A DNA stretch of 64,000 bases from Lachnospiraceae bacterium (GTDB lineage: Bacteria; Bacillota; Clostridia; Lachnospirales; Lachnospiraceae): positions 1-64,000 of the forward strand of contig JAQXJP010000013.1 of assembly GCA_029008875.1 (NCBI GenBank). The letters run 5' to 3'. Each line of letters begins with the position of its first letter. Positions within the stretch are counted from its first letter, which is position 1. The translations under genes were made by a program, and so were the position numbers. The notes under the pieces were generated by a model that saw only the letters and a list, made by a program, of their open reading frames with translations, made no database searches and was not told the origin of the DNA. Shown here piece by piece: positions 18,672-27,979 of the stretch.

Positions 18672-19028
18672 TTATCCTATCAATTCCCGAATCCCGGCGA
18701 CGGTGATCTCATACTGTTTGGTCACAGCGGGAAGCAGGGACTCCGCCAGTTCCGCATCCCGGTGAGTGTCCCGCAAGGCCTCCGTTATCTCGTTCACCGG
18801 TTGATACAGCGCCTCAAAGGACAGATTCTGGGTCACTCCCTTCATGGTGTGGGCCATGCGAAAGGCCAAATCATAGTCGCCCTCCCCCATGGCATCCACC
18901 AGTTTCCGGTAGCTGTCATCATCCAAAAACATCCCGGCGAAACGGCTGATTCGCTCGTCCGTCATCAGTCGGTTAACTACCCCTTCGTAGTCCCCGCCGA
19001 TTTTTTCATAGCATTCCTTCACAGTCAT
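18672..19028 (-). CDS. Histidine phosphotransfer (Hpt) domain protein
   Basis: A stand-alone 118-residue four-helix Hpt protein, with the phosphorylated histidine in FRMAHTMKGVTQNL near the middle. Such proteins carry phosphoryl groups between hybrid kinases and response regulators. The ATG at 19028 is preferred, having GAGGAGG eight bases upstream; the longer frame would start inside the preceding gap. It is directly upstream of the HD-GYP regulator and probably cotranscribed. Confidence 0.9.
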   Translation of the reverse strand: MTVKECYEKIGGDYEGVVNRLMTDERISRFAGMFLDDDSYRKLVDAMGEGDYDLAFRMAHTMKGVTQNLSFEALYQPVNEITEALRDTHRDAELAESLLPAVTKQYEITVAGIRELIG

Positions 19029-19072
19029 TTGATTCCCCTCCTCATTTGTATCATACAATCGTGATGCCGGTA

Positions 19073-19891
19073 TTAATTTCCGGCGCTCTCATATACCATG
19101 GTTCCCCGGTGGAAAAGCCCGTAAGCGAGAAACCAAAACAGGATGGCAATCAGACACTCCATCCCGATAATCCCGGCTCCGTCAAAAAATCCACCGTTTC
19201 CCGCCCCCAGAAAATATCTGGCCGGAAGATATGCCACAAAGGCAAATGGAATTACCCAGGTGATTACGAAGCGGATGGCGCGGGCATAAATCTCCGTGGG
19301 ATATTTTGCAAAATCCGCCATCTCATACGCCATCTGCAAAAAGGGCCCACTGGTTTTTACCCAAAATGCGATGGATGCAAAAAAGAGTTTAACGGACGTG
19401 TAGATCAATGCTCCCGCAAAAATGGAGATTACAAACAACAGCACATGCTGCACATCCACGGACACGGTGTGATTAACCACTCCCCGCACCACAAGAATTG
19501 TGCCGATCAGCAATTCCCCAATGGCATCCGGCTGCAACTTCTCACTGATTACCTGAAAGAAAATATTCATGGGTCTGAGCATGTAGCGGTCAAAATCCCC
19601 GTTGATTACCATGCGCCATGCCACCAGCCATATATTGTCCGTCAACAGATGGTCGATTCCCCTTGGAATCTGCGCAAAACCATAGATGAAAATCAACTGT
19701 TCCAAAGTCCACCCCTGCAGGGATGGAATCTGCTGAAACACCAGATACAGAAAGGCGATTCCCATAATCTGGGTCAAAAAGAATCCCAGAAGTCCCATCA
19801 AAAAATCCACTTTGGATTGCAGTATCACCTTAAAGAACTGGGAGATTAAGACTTTGTACAGTCTCGCATATCTTTTTATCTTTTTTACCAT
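19073..19891 (-). CDS. ABC-2 type exporter permease (COG3694-like)
   Basis: A membrane protein of 272 residues with about six helices, belonging to the ABC-2 permease family that pairs with COG4587 permeases and COG4586 ATPases. The ATG at 19891 has GGAGG eight bases upstream, overlapping the stop of the partner permease gene. Substrate is unknown. Position in a TetR-MATE-ABC operon suggests export of a toxic or xenobiotic compound. Confidence 0.9.
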   Translation of the reverse strand: MVKKIKRYARLYKVLISQFFKVILQSKVDFLMGLLGFFLTQIMGIAFLYLVFQQIPSLQGWTLEQLIFIYGFAQIPRGIDHLLTDNIWLVAWRMVINGDFDRYMLRPMNIFFQVISEKLQPDAIGELLIGTILVVRGVVNHTVSVDVQHVLLFVISIFAGALIYTSVKLFFASIAFWVKTSGPFLQMAYEMADFAKYPTEIYARAIRFVITWVIPFAFVAYLPARYFLGAGNGGFFDGAGIIGMECLIAILFWFLAYGLFHRGTMVYESAGN

Positions 19892-19895
19892 AATT

Positions 19896-20714
19896 CTAGC
19901 CTCCCAAAACCACAAGGCGCTTCGTCACCTGCTGCCATATCCAGCTTCCCAGAAGATACAGGATAATCACCCATGCCGCCTGCCGAAGCAGAACAAAGGC
20001 CAGTTCATTGCCCACGTATTTTCCCAGGTAAATCATGACCGGTGTATAGATCATGGATGCAAAGGGCAAAAACTCAAACACCCGCTGCACCGCCCCCGGG
20101 AAAAAGCTGAGCGGGATCAGCTGCCCCGTCAAAAAACTCATGAGCGCCTCCTTTGCCATCAGCATTCCGAAAATGTAGGTGGTAAAAAAGGCAACCATGC
20201 CGAAACAAAAATCAAACAGAACACAAATCAAAAAACTCATGATGCAGCTTGCCACATACAAAAGAATGTGGGTGATGCCAGTCACCGGCATGTGAAGCAC
20301 CTTCACCTTATACACTTCCAACCCAATCCAGATAAATACCGCCGGGGCAAAAAAACGGTACACAACCTGCCCCGCCGCCCGCACAACCAGGCTCATGCGG
20401 TAATCGATGGGCTTGATCAAATTCATCGCCACCGTTCCCTTTACTACGTCATCGCTCACCCAGTCCGAGATGGTAATCATGACAATGGAGTTGGTGACGT
20501 ACACCATGAAGATGTAGATAACCATCTCCTCCCTCGTCAGACCTCCCAGAGTGGCACTGGATGAACTTCCGTAAATTGCCATCCACAGAAAATACTGAAT
20601 GAATGAGCCGAACAAACTGATAAAAATGAAAAGGTAGAACGCCCCCTTATAGGCCATCTGTCTCTTCAACTCATTGGCTGCAAACGGCAGATATATCTTC
20701 AATTTCTTCTTCAT
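19896..20714 (-). CDS. ABC-2 type exporter permease (COG4587-like)
   Basis: 272 residues and about six membrane helices. The segment around MVYVTNSIVMITISDWVSDD and GTVAMNLIKPIDYR is characteristic of the ABC-2 permease family with a conserved cytosolic loop. It lies 21 bases downstream of the ATPase gene and four bases from the second permease start, so the three gene products very likely form one heteromeric exporter. Confidence 0.9.
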   Translation of the reverse strand: MKKKLKIYLPFAANELKRQMAYKGAFYLFIFISLFGSFIQYFLWMAIYGSSSSATLGGLTREEMVIYIFMVYVTNSIVMITISDWVSDDVVKGTVAMNLIKPIDYRMSLVVRAAGQVVYRFFAPAVFIWIGLEVYKVKVLHMPVTGITHILLYVASCIMSFLICVLFDFCFGMVAFFTTYIFGMLMAKEALMSFLTGQLIPLSFFPGAVQRVFEFLPFASMIYTPVMIYLGKYVGNELAFVLLRQAAWVIILYLLGSWIWQQVTKRLVVLGG

Positions 20715-20735
20715 CCCATATCTCCCTTCAAAGAA

Positions 20736-21755
20736 CTAAACAGCCTCCGATACCCCATGGTTGTATATCTCCTTGACGATTTCCGCCAATTCGGTCTCCT
20801 GAATCTGAATATCCTTCACCTCGGAAATCTCCATCACGGCGTTCATCAATTGCGGAACCTGCACCTTGTGCTTATTAAAGGTTACCGTCAGGATCTTTTT
20901 TTCCTCATCCAGTTCCTGAACACACTCGCTGTCCACCACGCCCAGAATATCCGCCAGGTGCAACGTTCTCACAGCCTCCGTATGTTTTACCTCCATGGAG
21001 ACCTTGCGCTTGCTTCCATACATATCCTTGAGTTTTTCCAGGGAACCGTCATATATCTTCTTGCCCTCATCAATCATGATGATACGGCTGCACAACTCCT
21101 CAATATCCCCGATGTCATGAGTGGTGAGAATGACGGTGGTCTGATACTTCTCGTTGATTTCCTTGATTGCCCTTCGGATGTTGTCCTTGACCACAAGGTC
21201 CAGTCCGATGGTGGGCTCATCCAGATACAACACTTTGGGGTTATGTAACAGCGCAGCGCCCAGATCCGCTCTCATTCTCTGCCCCAGGGAAAGTGTACGA
21301 ACCGGACGGTCAAAGAACTCCTGCAGCTCCAGCACACCATTCAAGAACTCCATGCGTGTGGCATAGTCCTCATCCGACACGTTATAGATTTCCTTCAAAA
21401 TCGTGAAGGACTCGCTCAAGGGCAAATCCCACCACAGCTGCGTTCGCTGGCCGAATACCACACCGATATTCTGGGCATTCTCCTTGCGCTTCTTGCTGGG
21501 ATCAACCCCGTTGATGAGGCACACCCCGGAGGTGGGCTTTAAGATTCCGGTCATCATCTTGATGGTGGTAGACTTTCCGGCTCCGTTGCTTCCAATATAT
21601 CCGACAATCTCCCCGTCCCGAATGGTAAATGAAATGTCGCTCACCGCACTCTTCACCACTTTTTCGTTGGAGAAAAGCCCTTTGATTGCGCCCTTCAGCC
21701 CGGGATATTTCTTGGCGGACACAAAATCTTTGCATATGTTTTTAACTTCAATCAT
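20736..21755 (-). CDS. ABC exporter ATP-binding protein (COG4586-like)
   Basis: 339 residues with Walker A SNGAGKST (about 57-64), signature LSLGQRMRADLGAALL and Walker B KVLYLDEPTIGLD, followed by a C-terminal extension of about 90 residues typical of this subfamily. Its start overlaps the MATE stop by eight bases, indicating translational coupling. It energises the two permeases encoded just downstream. Confidence 0.94.
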   Translation of the reverse strand: MIEVKNICKDFVSAKKYPGLKGAIKGLFSNEKVVKSAVSDISFTIRDGEIVGYIGSNGAGKSTTIKMMTGILKPTSGVCLINGVDPSKKRKENAQNIGVVFGQRTQLWWDLPLSESFTILKEIYNVSDEDYATRMEFLNGVLELQEFFDRPVRTLSLGQRMRADLGAALLHNPKVLYLDEPTIGLDLVVKDNIRRAIKEINEKYQTTVILTTHDIGDIEELCSRIIMIDEGKKIYDGSLEKLKDMYGSKRKVSMEVKHTEAVRTLHLADILGVVDSECVQELDEEKKILTVTFNKHKVQVPQLMNAVMEISEVKDIQIQETELAEIVKEIYNHGVSEAV

Positions 21756-23085
21756 TGTTTGGTTCCCACTTTCTCGTAATACTCTTCAGTTTTCCTAAAT
21801 TAATTAAGGCACGCACTCCTTCATCCACGATGACCGCCAGGAATACTCCCAGCATTCCCAGCTTCAGCACATACACGAAGAATGCGGCAAAACTTACTAC
21901 CATAACCGTTCCCAATATCTGTGTCAGAAACATCCAGCGGGTGTTGCCGCTTCCGCGAATCCCGCTTCCGATGATGATATTGGCTGACTTTCCGTACAAA
22001 TTCAGACAAACCAGCGTCAAGAAAACTCCGCAGCCGGTAATAATCTCCTGTTCCTTGGTAAACAGTCCCAGAATCTGCTCCGGGAAAATCAGGCAGACAA
22101 TGAGGGTCACCACAGAAACCGCCACACACAGCAGGTACGCAATGGCACATACGCCCTTAAATTGTTTTACATCGTTGCTTCCCTTTGCCTCCCCGGACAG
22201 GGTCAGTGTTCCGTTTCCGATGGATCCGATCACCACCACAACCAGCACTTCCACGCTAAACACAATGGAATAGATTCCCGCAGCCATATCGCTGATGGAA
22301 TTCAAAATACGGATAATCAACAGGTTGCCCAAATTCCATGCGAAATCCTCCAGCGCCGCATTGATTCCCAGTTTCACCGACTGAAGGAACGGCAGGATTG
22401 GAGCCTTTAGGATACTGCCAAAGGACGGCTTGGTCTTCAAAGCCTTGTTGTACAGCACCACCACAAAGGCGAACAGACAGCCTGCGTATTCCGCGATGGT
22501 GGTGGCAATGGCCGCGCCCTCAATTCCCAGTCTGGGGAATCCCCAGTTTCCGAAGATCAACAGCCAGTCCAGCAGCACGTTCAAGCCAGCCCGCACCACC
22601 CCGTAAAAGATCAAAGGTTTGGTATAGTTGGAGGTCTGCATGATAACGGAAAAGGAGCTCTCGATTCCCACAATCAGGAACACCGGTGCGAAAAAGCGGG
22701 AATATCCCAAGCACATGGGCATCACATTCTCCGCCACTCCCATCAGGGAAAATACCCATTCCCCGCAAAACATCCAAAAGAAAAACAATGCAACCGGAAT
22801 GACATTATTCCACTTCACCATGGCTGCCGCGTATTTTTCCACATTTTCCCTGTCACCTGCTCCGACACTCTGGCTGATCAGTATGGATGCCCCCATCACG
22901 ATGGTAAAACAAAAGGACATGGTGGTCCACATGGTAGAGGTGACATTTCCCAGCGCCGTCATATAATAAGGATCCATCCTACCAAGGAAAATTCGATCGA
23001 TAATCATTTGGAGTTGGGAAATCACATTGCTGAGCATAATGGGCACAGCGATAATCAATAGTTTTTTTAAGTACTGCTTATTCAT
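21748..23085 (-). CDS. MATE family efflux transporter
   Basis: 445 residues with about twelve membrane helices in two similar halves. The N-terminal PIMLSNVISQLQMIIDRIFLG and the second-half equivalents are typical of MATE proteins, which export drugs or metabolites using Na+ or H+ gradients. The start overlaps the TetR stop by eight bases and the stop overlaps the ABC ATPase start, so it sits inside a tightly packed efflux operon. Confidence 0.94.
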   Translation of the reverse strand: MNKQYLKKLLIIAVPIMLSNVISQLQMIIDRIFLGRMDPYYMTALGNVTSTMWTTMSFCFTIVMGASILISQSVGAGDRENVEKYAAAMVKWNNVIPVALFFFWMFCGEWVFSLMGVAENVMPMCLGYSRFFAPVFLIVGIESSFSVIMQTSNYTKPLIFYGVVRAGLNVLLDWLLIFGNWGFPRLGIEGAAIATTIAEYAGCLFAFVVVLYNKALKTKPSFGSILKAPILPFLQSVKLGINAALEDFAWNLGNLLIIRILNSISDMAAGIYSIVFSVEVLVVVVIGSIGNGTLTLSGEAKGSNDVKQFKGVCAIAYLLCVAVSVVTLIVCLIFPEQILGLFTKEQEIITGCGVFLTLVCLNLYGKSANIIIGSGIRGSGNTRWMFLTQILGTVMVVSFAAFFVYVLKLGMLGVFLAVIVDEGVRALINLGKLKSITRKWEPNND

Positions 23086-23776
23086 TTTTCAATTTTTCTA
23101 TTCCCTTCATAATCTCCTCAATATACTCCTCTCTTGAGGCACCCTGCCGGGGCATGACTTCGGTGGAATGAATCATGATTTCCGCCTGCTTCAGATTCAG
23201 CCTTCCCCTCCTCAAATTGAGAAACATTGCAAGTCCCATGGCCATCTCGCTGATGTTTTTTCCGATGGATTGGGAATCAATCACCTGCCCTCCGTTTCCG
23301 CTGAACACGGAAAACCCGTTTGCATAAATCAGCATCTGAATGAGAAGTTCCCTCGCGTCCTCCTCCACCAGATCAAAGGCTTCCGAAATCTCCGGAATAA
23401 TCCTCTGGGACAATTCCCCGAAGGCATCCACGATGCGCTCCGCATCCCGGGAGGAAAATTTATCGTGGAAAAATATGAGCCGGTACAGCATGGGCTCTTC
23501 CATGGAGAAGCGAATCCACCGAATCCCAAATTCCTTGAATGCCGGGGTGTAGGAAAAACATTCCGCGAGATAGGAAATACATTCCTCCTTGGCCTTCTCG
23601 TACACGGCGTTCTTCACTTCCTCCATATTCTCAAACAAGGTAAAAATAGGGCTTACCGTGGAGCCGAGTTTCCCCGCAAGCTCCCTTGCCACAACTCCCT
23701 CAATTCCTTTCTCTCTGGCAATTTCATATGCGGCATCCACAACCTGTTCTCGTGTAAATTTCGGTTTTGGAGGCAT
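23078..23776 (-). CDS. TetR/AcrR family transcriptional regulator
   Basis: The N-terminal helix-turn-helix (about 8-55: TREQVVDAAYEIAREKGIEGVVARELAGKLG) is typical of TetR repressors; the rest is a helical ligand-binding domain. The ATG at 23776 (MPPKPKFTREQ) was chosen over an in-frame GTG nine bases earlier because the GAAGGA site then has normal spacing. It heads the efflux operon, and a promoter with overlapping palindromes lies just upstream, which suggests autoregulation. The inducing compound is unknown. Confidence 0.93.
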   Translation of the reverse strand: MPPKPKFTREQVVDAAYEIAREKGIEGVVARELAGKLGSTVSPIFTLFENMEEVKNAVYEKAKEECISYLAECFSYTPAFKEFGIRWIRFSMEEPMLYRLIFFHDKFSSRDAERIVDAFGELSQRIIPEISEAFDLVEEDARELLIQMLIYANGFSVFSGNGGQVIDSQSIGKNISEMAMGLAMFLNLRRGRLNLKQAEIMIHSTEVMPRQGASREEYIEEIMKGIEKLKNE

Positions 23777-23807
23777 TTCATTCACCGTCCTTCAAAAAAA
23801 AATTCCA

Positions 23808-23834
23808 ACGTTTGATAACAAGCGTTCGACAACG
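23808..23834. promoter_or_regulatory. Candidate TetR operator palindromes
   Basis: ACGTTTGATAACAAGCGT (23808-23825) is a 14-of-18 palindrome, and CGTTCGACAACG (23823-23834) is a second, overlapping inverted repeat. Both lie at the expected transcription start, just downstream of the -10 box. Confidence 0.55.
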
Positions 23835-23842
23835 TGTGTTCT

Positions 23843-23871
23843 ATTATAGTACCTTTGGCAGCTATGGTCAA
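23843..23871 (-). promoter_or_regulatory. Sigma-A promoter of the TetR-MATE-ABC operon
   Basis: Minus strand TTGACC (23866-23871), 17-base spacer, perfect TATAAT (23843-23848). Confidence 0.8.
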
Positions 23872-23890
23872 CGTATGATTTTGCCCGACA

Positions 23891-23931
23891 GAAAAAGACC
23901 TCCCACTGCAGGAAATTGCAGCAAGAGGTCT
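23891..23931 (-). terminator. Terminator of the second MATE gene
   Basis: AGACCTC pairs with GAGGTCT around an inner CTGCA/TGCAG stem, followed on the minus strand by TTTTTC. Confidence 0.85.
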
Positions 23932-23939
23932 ATAGAAAT

Positions 23940-25307
23940 TTAAAGTTTTTTGATTACTCTTTTTAGGAGCCCAATTCCGATCAGCATGGACACAAGCTCC
24001 GCGAAGGGAAACGTCAGCCAAACCAGCCATGTCTTGGAGGGGTCCGCCATGGCGGGGATTGCGAGCACATACGCAACCGGAACCACAAACAGGAACTGGC
24101 GAAACAGGGAGATCAGAAGGGATTCCATGCCGGAATCCAACGCCTGATAGATTCCCTGGAATGCCACATTGGCCCCCGCAAAAACAAAACTCAAAGAAAT
24201 AATCCGCATAGCTGTAATACAGAGTTCATTGGTTGCTCCGGAGAGGCCGAACACCGCACTGATGGGCGACGCAAACACTTCCAAAATTACCATTCCGAGA
24301 AACATGATTCCGCAACTGTATATGAGTCCCCACTTCATTCCGGCAAAAACTCTGCTCTTTTCCCCTCTTCCGTAGTTGTAAGAAATCACCGGGGTGATGG
24401 CATCTCGCATGCCGAAGGCCGCAAACAAAATAAACTGTTGAATCTTGTAAAACAATCCGTAGGCCGTAACGGTATTTTCCCCGATTTTTCCCAGGATAAT
24501 GTTCAGGGCATAGGTCATAACGCTCATGAGAGCCTGTGCGATGATCGCAGGAAGTCCGATGGAATAGATTTCCCGGATAACAGAAGCACTGGGCTTCATA
24601 TAGGAAATGGAATTTTCAATCTCCACATTCTTTTTCAAATGGAAAGTAAATGCCAAAATCAGGGACACAATCTGGCCGATGACGGTGGCGTATGCGGCAC
24701 CCTTCACGCCCATCCTGGGAACTCCCAGCAATCCGTATATCAGAATCGGATCCAACACAATATTGGTCAGCGCCCCCGCGACCTGGGCTATGGTGGAATA
24801 GATGGACCGCCCGGTCGCCTGGAGCATCTTCTCGTAGCCGGAGAAAAATACAATTCCCATGGACATGCAGCAGCATATCCGAAGATAATCCACCGCCATC
24901 TGCCCAATCACCGGGTTATCGGTCTGACTGGAAATGTAGGCGCCCACGCCGAACAATCCGAACAACAGATACACCAGATAGATGATTGCGCACAAAAAGT
25001 TGGTGTTTCCCACCACTTTGTTCACCTTACTGCGGTTCCCCATTCCCAGATTCAAGGACAGGAGTGCACCGGCCCCCACGCCGGTTCCGATGCCGATGGC
25101 AACCATGAGCATCTGAACCGGGAAGGCAAGGGTCAACGCATTCAATGCATTCTCCCCGTCTCCTGCCATATTCGAGATAAATGCGGAATCCACGATATTG
25201 TAAAGCGCCTGAATCATCATGGACACCACCATCGGAATTCCCATCTTGAGAAGCACCTTGGGAATGGGAAGCGTTCCCATTATGTTATTTTCTTCGTTAT
25301 TCATCAT
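23940..25307 (-). CDS. MATE family efflux transporter (MepA-like)
   Basis: 455 residues, about twelve membrane helices. The PKVLLKMGIPMVVSMMIQAL and YNIVDSAFISNM segments are typical of the MepA/NorM-like branch of MATE multidrug exporters. GGAGG lies five bases before the ATG at 25307; the longer frame lacks a site. It is separated from the TetR operon by its own terminator and the TetR promoter, so it is a distinct unit. Confidence 0.93.
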   Translation of the reverse strand: MMNNEENNIMGTLPIPKVLLKMGIPMVVSMMIQALYNIVDSAFISNMAGDGENALNALTLAFPVQMLMVAIGIGTGVGAGALLSLNLGMGNRSKVNKVVGNTNFLCAIIYLVYLLFGLFGVGAYISSQTDNPVIGQMAVDYLRICCCMSMGIVFFSGYEKMLQATGRSIYSTIAQVAGALTNIVLDPILIYGLLGVPRMGVKGAAYATVIGQIVSLILAFTFHLKKNVEIENSISYMKPSASVIREIYSIGLPAIIAQALMSVMTYALNIILGKIGENTVTAYGLFYKIQQFILFAAFGMRDAITPVISYNYGRGEKSRVFAGMKWGLIYSCGIMFLGMVILEVFASPISAVFGLSGATNELCITAMRIISLSFVFAGANVAFQGIYQALDSGMESLLISLFRQFLFVVPVAYVLAIPAMADPSKTWLVWLTFPFAELVSMLIGIGLLKRVIKKL

Positions 25308-25341
25308 TTTTTCCTCCATCTTCTTTCTATCTATACACAAC

Positions 25342-25375
25342 AAAAAAAGCGCAAGCCCTTGTTTGGACTTACGCT
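25342..25375 (-). terminator. Terminator after the CarD gene
   Basis: AGCGTAAGTCC and GGGCTTGCGCT form a stem with two G-U pairs, followed by seven T on the minus strand. Confidence 0.85.
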
Positions 25376-25421
25376 TTCGCTACTCAACGTTATGAATTTT
25401 ACCTTTTCCCCGTCAAAAAAG

Positions 25422-25922
25422 TCAAGCAGTTTTTTCAATGCGGCGGCGAATCAGGGCCTCCACTTCCGACTCCTCGCAATCCAGCGCGAAAGCCAATTCC
25501 GCATGGAGATTATGCACTGCCAGCTTAAAATATTTTTCATCCATAGCCGTACATTTTTTCCCCTCCGCCAGCCTCTGCTGCTTCCGGATATACATATTCT
25601 TGATAATCCCCACCAGAAGCTTGGGATCGCAGCTTCTCACTGCCTCCTTGTATCTTGTCTCCCTCTCCTTCTCATTGGTAATGATTAACTCCTCCATATC
25701 GGAAATCTGCTCAATGACCGACAGAGCGCTCTTCTTATCCATCGCCTTGCGAATACGCTTTTCCGCGGAATCCACCGGCACGTAAACTTTGGAATTGGCT
25801 TCCGACTCCGGAATCAACAGAAAATATTCCTTTCTGGAACCGGACATCTCCATCTCCACCACATCCTTAATCTCACAGATCCCATTTGCCATCGATACTA
25901 CATAATCACCAACTTCGAACAT
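25422..25922 (-). CDS. carD: CarD family transcriptional regulator
   Basis: A 166-residue protein with the N-terminal RNA-polymerase-interacting domain of CarD/CdnL and Mfd (FEVGDYVVSMANGICEIKDV, about 1-60) and a basic helical C-terminal domain. Members bind the beta subunit of RNA polymerase and stabilise open promoter complexes. The ATG has GGAG about eight bases upstream. It stands alone between two terminators or gaps. Confidence 0.9.
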   Translation of the reverse strand: MFEVGDYVVSMANGICEIKDVVEMEMSGSRKEYFLLIPESEANSKVYVPVDSAEKRIRKAMDKKSALSVIEQISDMEELIITNEKERETRYKEAVRSCDPKLLVGIIKNMYIRKQQRLAEGKKCTAMDEKYFKLAVHNLHAELAFALDCEESEVEALIRRRIEKTA

Positions 25923-26024
25923 TTTTCACTCCATTTCAAAACAATTCACATTACTGATTACTATTTTAGCACCGCAAATTTTTTGATGTAAGCAAAAAAT
26001 AATTTTTTCAAAATTTATGAGCTA

Positions 26025-27110
26025 CTACAGATTGGTGTAATAGATTCCGGTCAAAAGCTGCACCCCGATGGACACCAGCGAGATCATCACCCAACAGCAC
26101 AGCCCCATAAGAATTGGTTTCCCGCCCTTTTTCACCAGTTGAATCAGGTTGGTGTTCAATCCGATGGCACACATCGCCATGGCGATAAAGAATTTCGCCA
26201 GCCATTTCATGGCGGGGACAAAGTCTGACCCATACCACAGGGAAAACCCGCTCTCCGGGAGAAGTCCCACAACGGTGGTGATCACGGATGCCCCGATGAA
26301 AAACAGGATAAACCAGGGAAAAATCTTCTTGAATGAAAAATTGTTCTGCGCATTCCCCTGCTCCTTGGCTTTCCGCATCTGAAGGATGGCGAGGACCAGC
26401 GTGATGGGAATGATTGCAAGTGTTCTGGTCAGCTTCACGGTCACTGCGGTGGACAGAATACTGTTACACTTGTATATCTCCTCCGCGGTGGAAGCCGCAG
26501 CCGTGACGGATGAAGTATCATTTACCGCCGTTCCTGCAAAAATTGCAAAACCTTCGGATCCCATTCCCAGCGCATGTCCCAAAGTAGGAAAAATCAACGC
26601 CGCCAACACGTTGAACAGGAAAATGACCGAGATGGACTGGGCAATCTCCTCGTCATCCGCATCAATCACAGGGGCGGTGGCCGCGATGGCGGAGCCGCCA
26701 CAGATGGAGGAACCCACACCGATCAGGGTTGATACTTTGCTGTCCATTTTCAGCACTCTCTTCATTATGGCGGCCACAATCAGAGAGACGGAAATGGTGC
26801 ACACAATCACCGGAAGACTCTGTGTCCCAACTTTGGCGATGGTTCCAAGATTCAGGGAAAATCCCAAAATAATGACCGCCCACTGTAGGATTTTCTTGGA
26901 GGTGAACTTAATCCCATCCATTCTGCTGTCCGCGGTTGCAAATCCGGGTGCACACAAAGTGATTATCATTCCGATTAAAATTGCAAACACCGGAGCACCG
27001 ATTACCTCCAGGTTGACCGTGCCGATTTTAAGTCCTCCCAAAAAAGTTGCGATTGCGGCAACGATGACGCAAATCAAAATCCCCAATCCCTTGCTCTTTA
27101 AAAATTTCAT
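26025..27110 (-). CDS. YeiH/UPF0324 family putative sulfate exporter
   Basis: 361 residues with about ten membrane helices. SSICGGSAIAATAPVI and DDEEIAQSISVIFLFNVLAAL are diagnostic of the YeiH family of inner-membrane carriers, annotated as putative sulfate or sulfonate-derived anion exporters. The ATG at 27110 (MKFLKSKG) was chosen, with AAAGGA about ten bases upstream; the longer frame starts at a GTG inside that site. Substrate is not demonstrated. Confidence 0.9.
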   Translation of the reverse strand: MKFLKSKGLGILICVIVAAIATFLGGLKIGTVNLEVIGAPVFAILIGMIITLCAPGFATADSRMDGIKFTSKKILQWAVIILGFSLNLGTIAKVGTQSLPVIVCTISVSLIVAAIMKRVLKMDSKVSTLIGVGSSICGGSAIAATAPVIDADDEEIAQSISVIFLFNVLAALIFPTLGHALGMGSEGFAIFAGTAVNDTSSVTAAASTAEEIYKCNSILSTAVTVKLTRTLAIIPITLVLAILQMRKAKEQGNAQNNFSFKKIFPWFILFFIGASVITTVVGLLPESGFSLWYGSDFVPAMKWLAKFFIAMAMCAIGLNTNLIQLVKKGGKPILMGLCCWVMISLVSIGVQLLTGIYYTNL

Positions 27111-27213
27111 GTAAATAATTCCTTTCACTTTTCAACTGTTATAAATCCCAAATATCATGACTTTCGTAAACATCGCTTTTATCGCCCTTGCCACTGTTGT
27201 CCGTCTCCGTGAA

Positions 27214-27726
27214 TCACAAATAGGAAACCGTCTCCGACAACGGTTTTCTGGCGTAGTGATTCGGAAGGGGTTTTCCCTCCTCAGATGCGAACCCCAGATC
27301 CAAAAGCATCAGGATTTCCTCATTTTCCGGCAAATCCAAATCCCCGGCAAGTTTCTCCGGATCAAAACAATTCAGCCAGCAACTATCCACCCCTGCGTTA
27401 TACGCTGCCAACATCATATGGGTTGCCACAATGGATGCGTCCTCTATGCCGGAGGTCCGCTTCTCTCCCGGATAGGTATACACATTGCTCTTGTCATACG
27501 CGACCACAAGCACCGTGGGGGCACCATAGCGGCAGGGAGTAACCCCGTCAATTTTTGCCAGCCCCTCCGGGGACTGAATTACATAAATGTGCTGCTCCTG
27601 CAAATTCTTTGCCGTGGGAGCCACTCTCCCCGCCTCGAGGATTGCCTCCAACTGTTCCTTTGAAATCTGTGTTTTGCTATAGTTTTTGCATGAATAGCGA
27701 TTCTTAATCACTTCCGTAAATTCCAT
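27214..27726 (-). CDS. Nitroreductase family protein
   Basis: A 170-residue flavoprotein of the nitroreductase superfamily. The FMN-binding N-terminal motif NRYSCKNY (for the usual RRS-R-x-Y), APTAKNLQEQHIYVI and the C-terminal LGFASEEGKPLPNHYARKPL are visible. It probably uses FMN and NAD(P)H to reduce nitro or quinone-like compounds. GGAG precedes the ATG. A leader hairpin lies about 50 bases upstream. Confidence 0.92.
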   Translation of the reverse strand: MEFTEVIKNRYSCKNYSKTQISKEQLEAILEAGRVAPTAKNLQEQHIYVIQSPEGLAKIDGVTPCRYGAPTVLVVAYDKSNVYTYPGEKRTSGIEDASIVATHMMLAAYNAGVDSCWLNCFDPEKLAGDLDLPENEEILMLLDLGFASEEGKPLPNHYARKPLSETVSYL

Positions 27727-27778
27727 ATCTCACTGTCTCCTTATCTGTTCTCCCTCTTATGGATGCTGTCTCTCATTT

Positions 27779-27812
27779 GGATGATACCCCTCCGTGCCGG
27801 AGTGATGCATCC
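27779..27812 (-). promoter_or_regulatory. Leader hairpin upstream of the nitroreductase gene
   Basis: GGATGCATCACTCC and GGAGGGGTATCATCC pair imperfectly around GGCAC in the 253-base gap upstream of the nitroreductase gene. There is no T-run, so it is not an obvious terminator; the role is unknown. Confidence 0.35.
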
Positions 27813-27928
27813 ACACGCACATTATTGTAGCATTCTCATTGTCATTCGTGGGAAAAAATGTGTTTGTTTTTTCGAACAATTTGTAAAATTCCGAAAATTT
27901 CATACACAAGTTTTTCACACAAACATTC

Positions 27929-27964
27929 TAAAAAAAGCGACATGGCCACAAAGCCATGCCGCTT
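27929..27964 (-). terminator. Terminator of the chemoreceptor gene
   Basis: AAGCGGCATGGC and GCCATGTCGCTT form a stem on the minus strand, followed by TTTTTT. Confidence 0.9.
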
Positions 27965-27979
27965 CAATTTGCAAATAAT

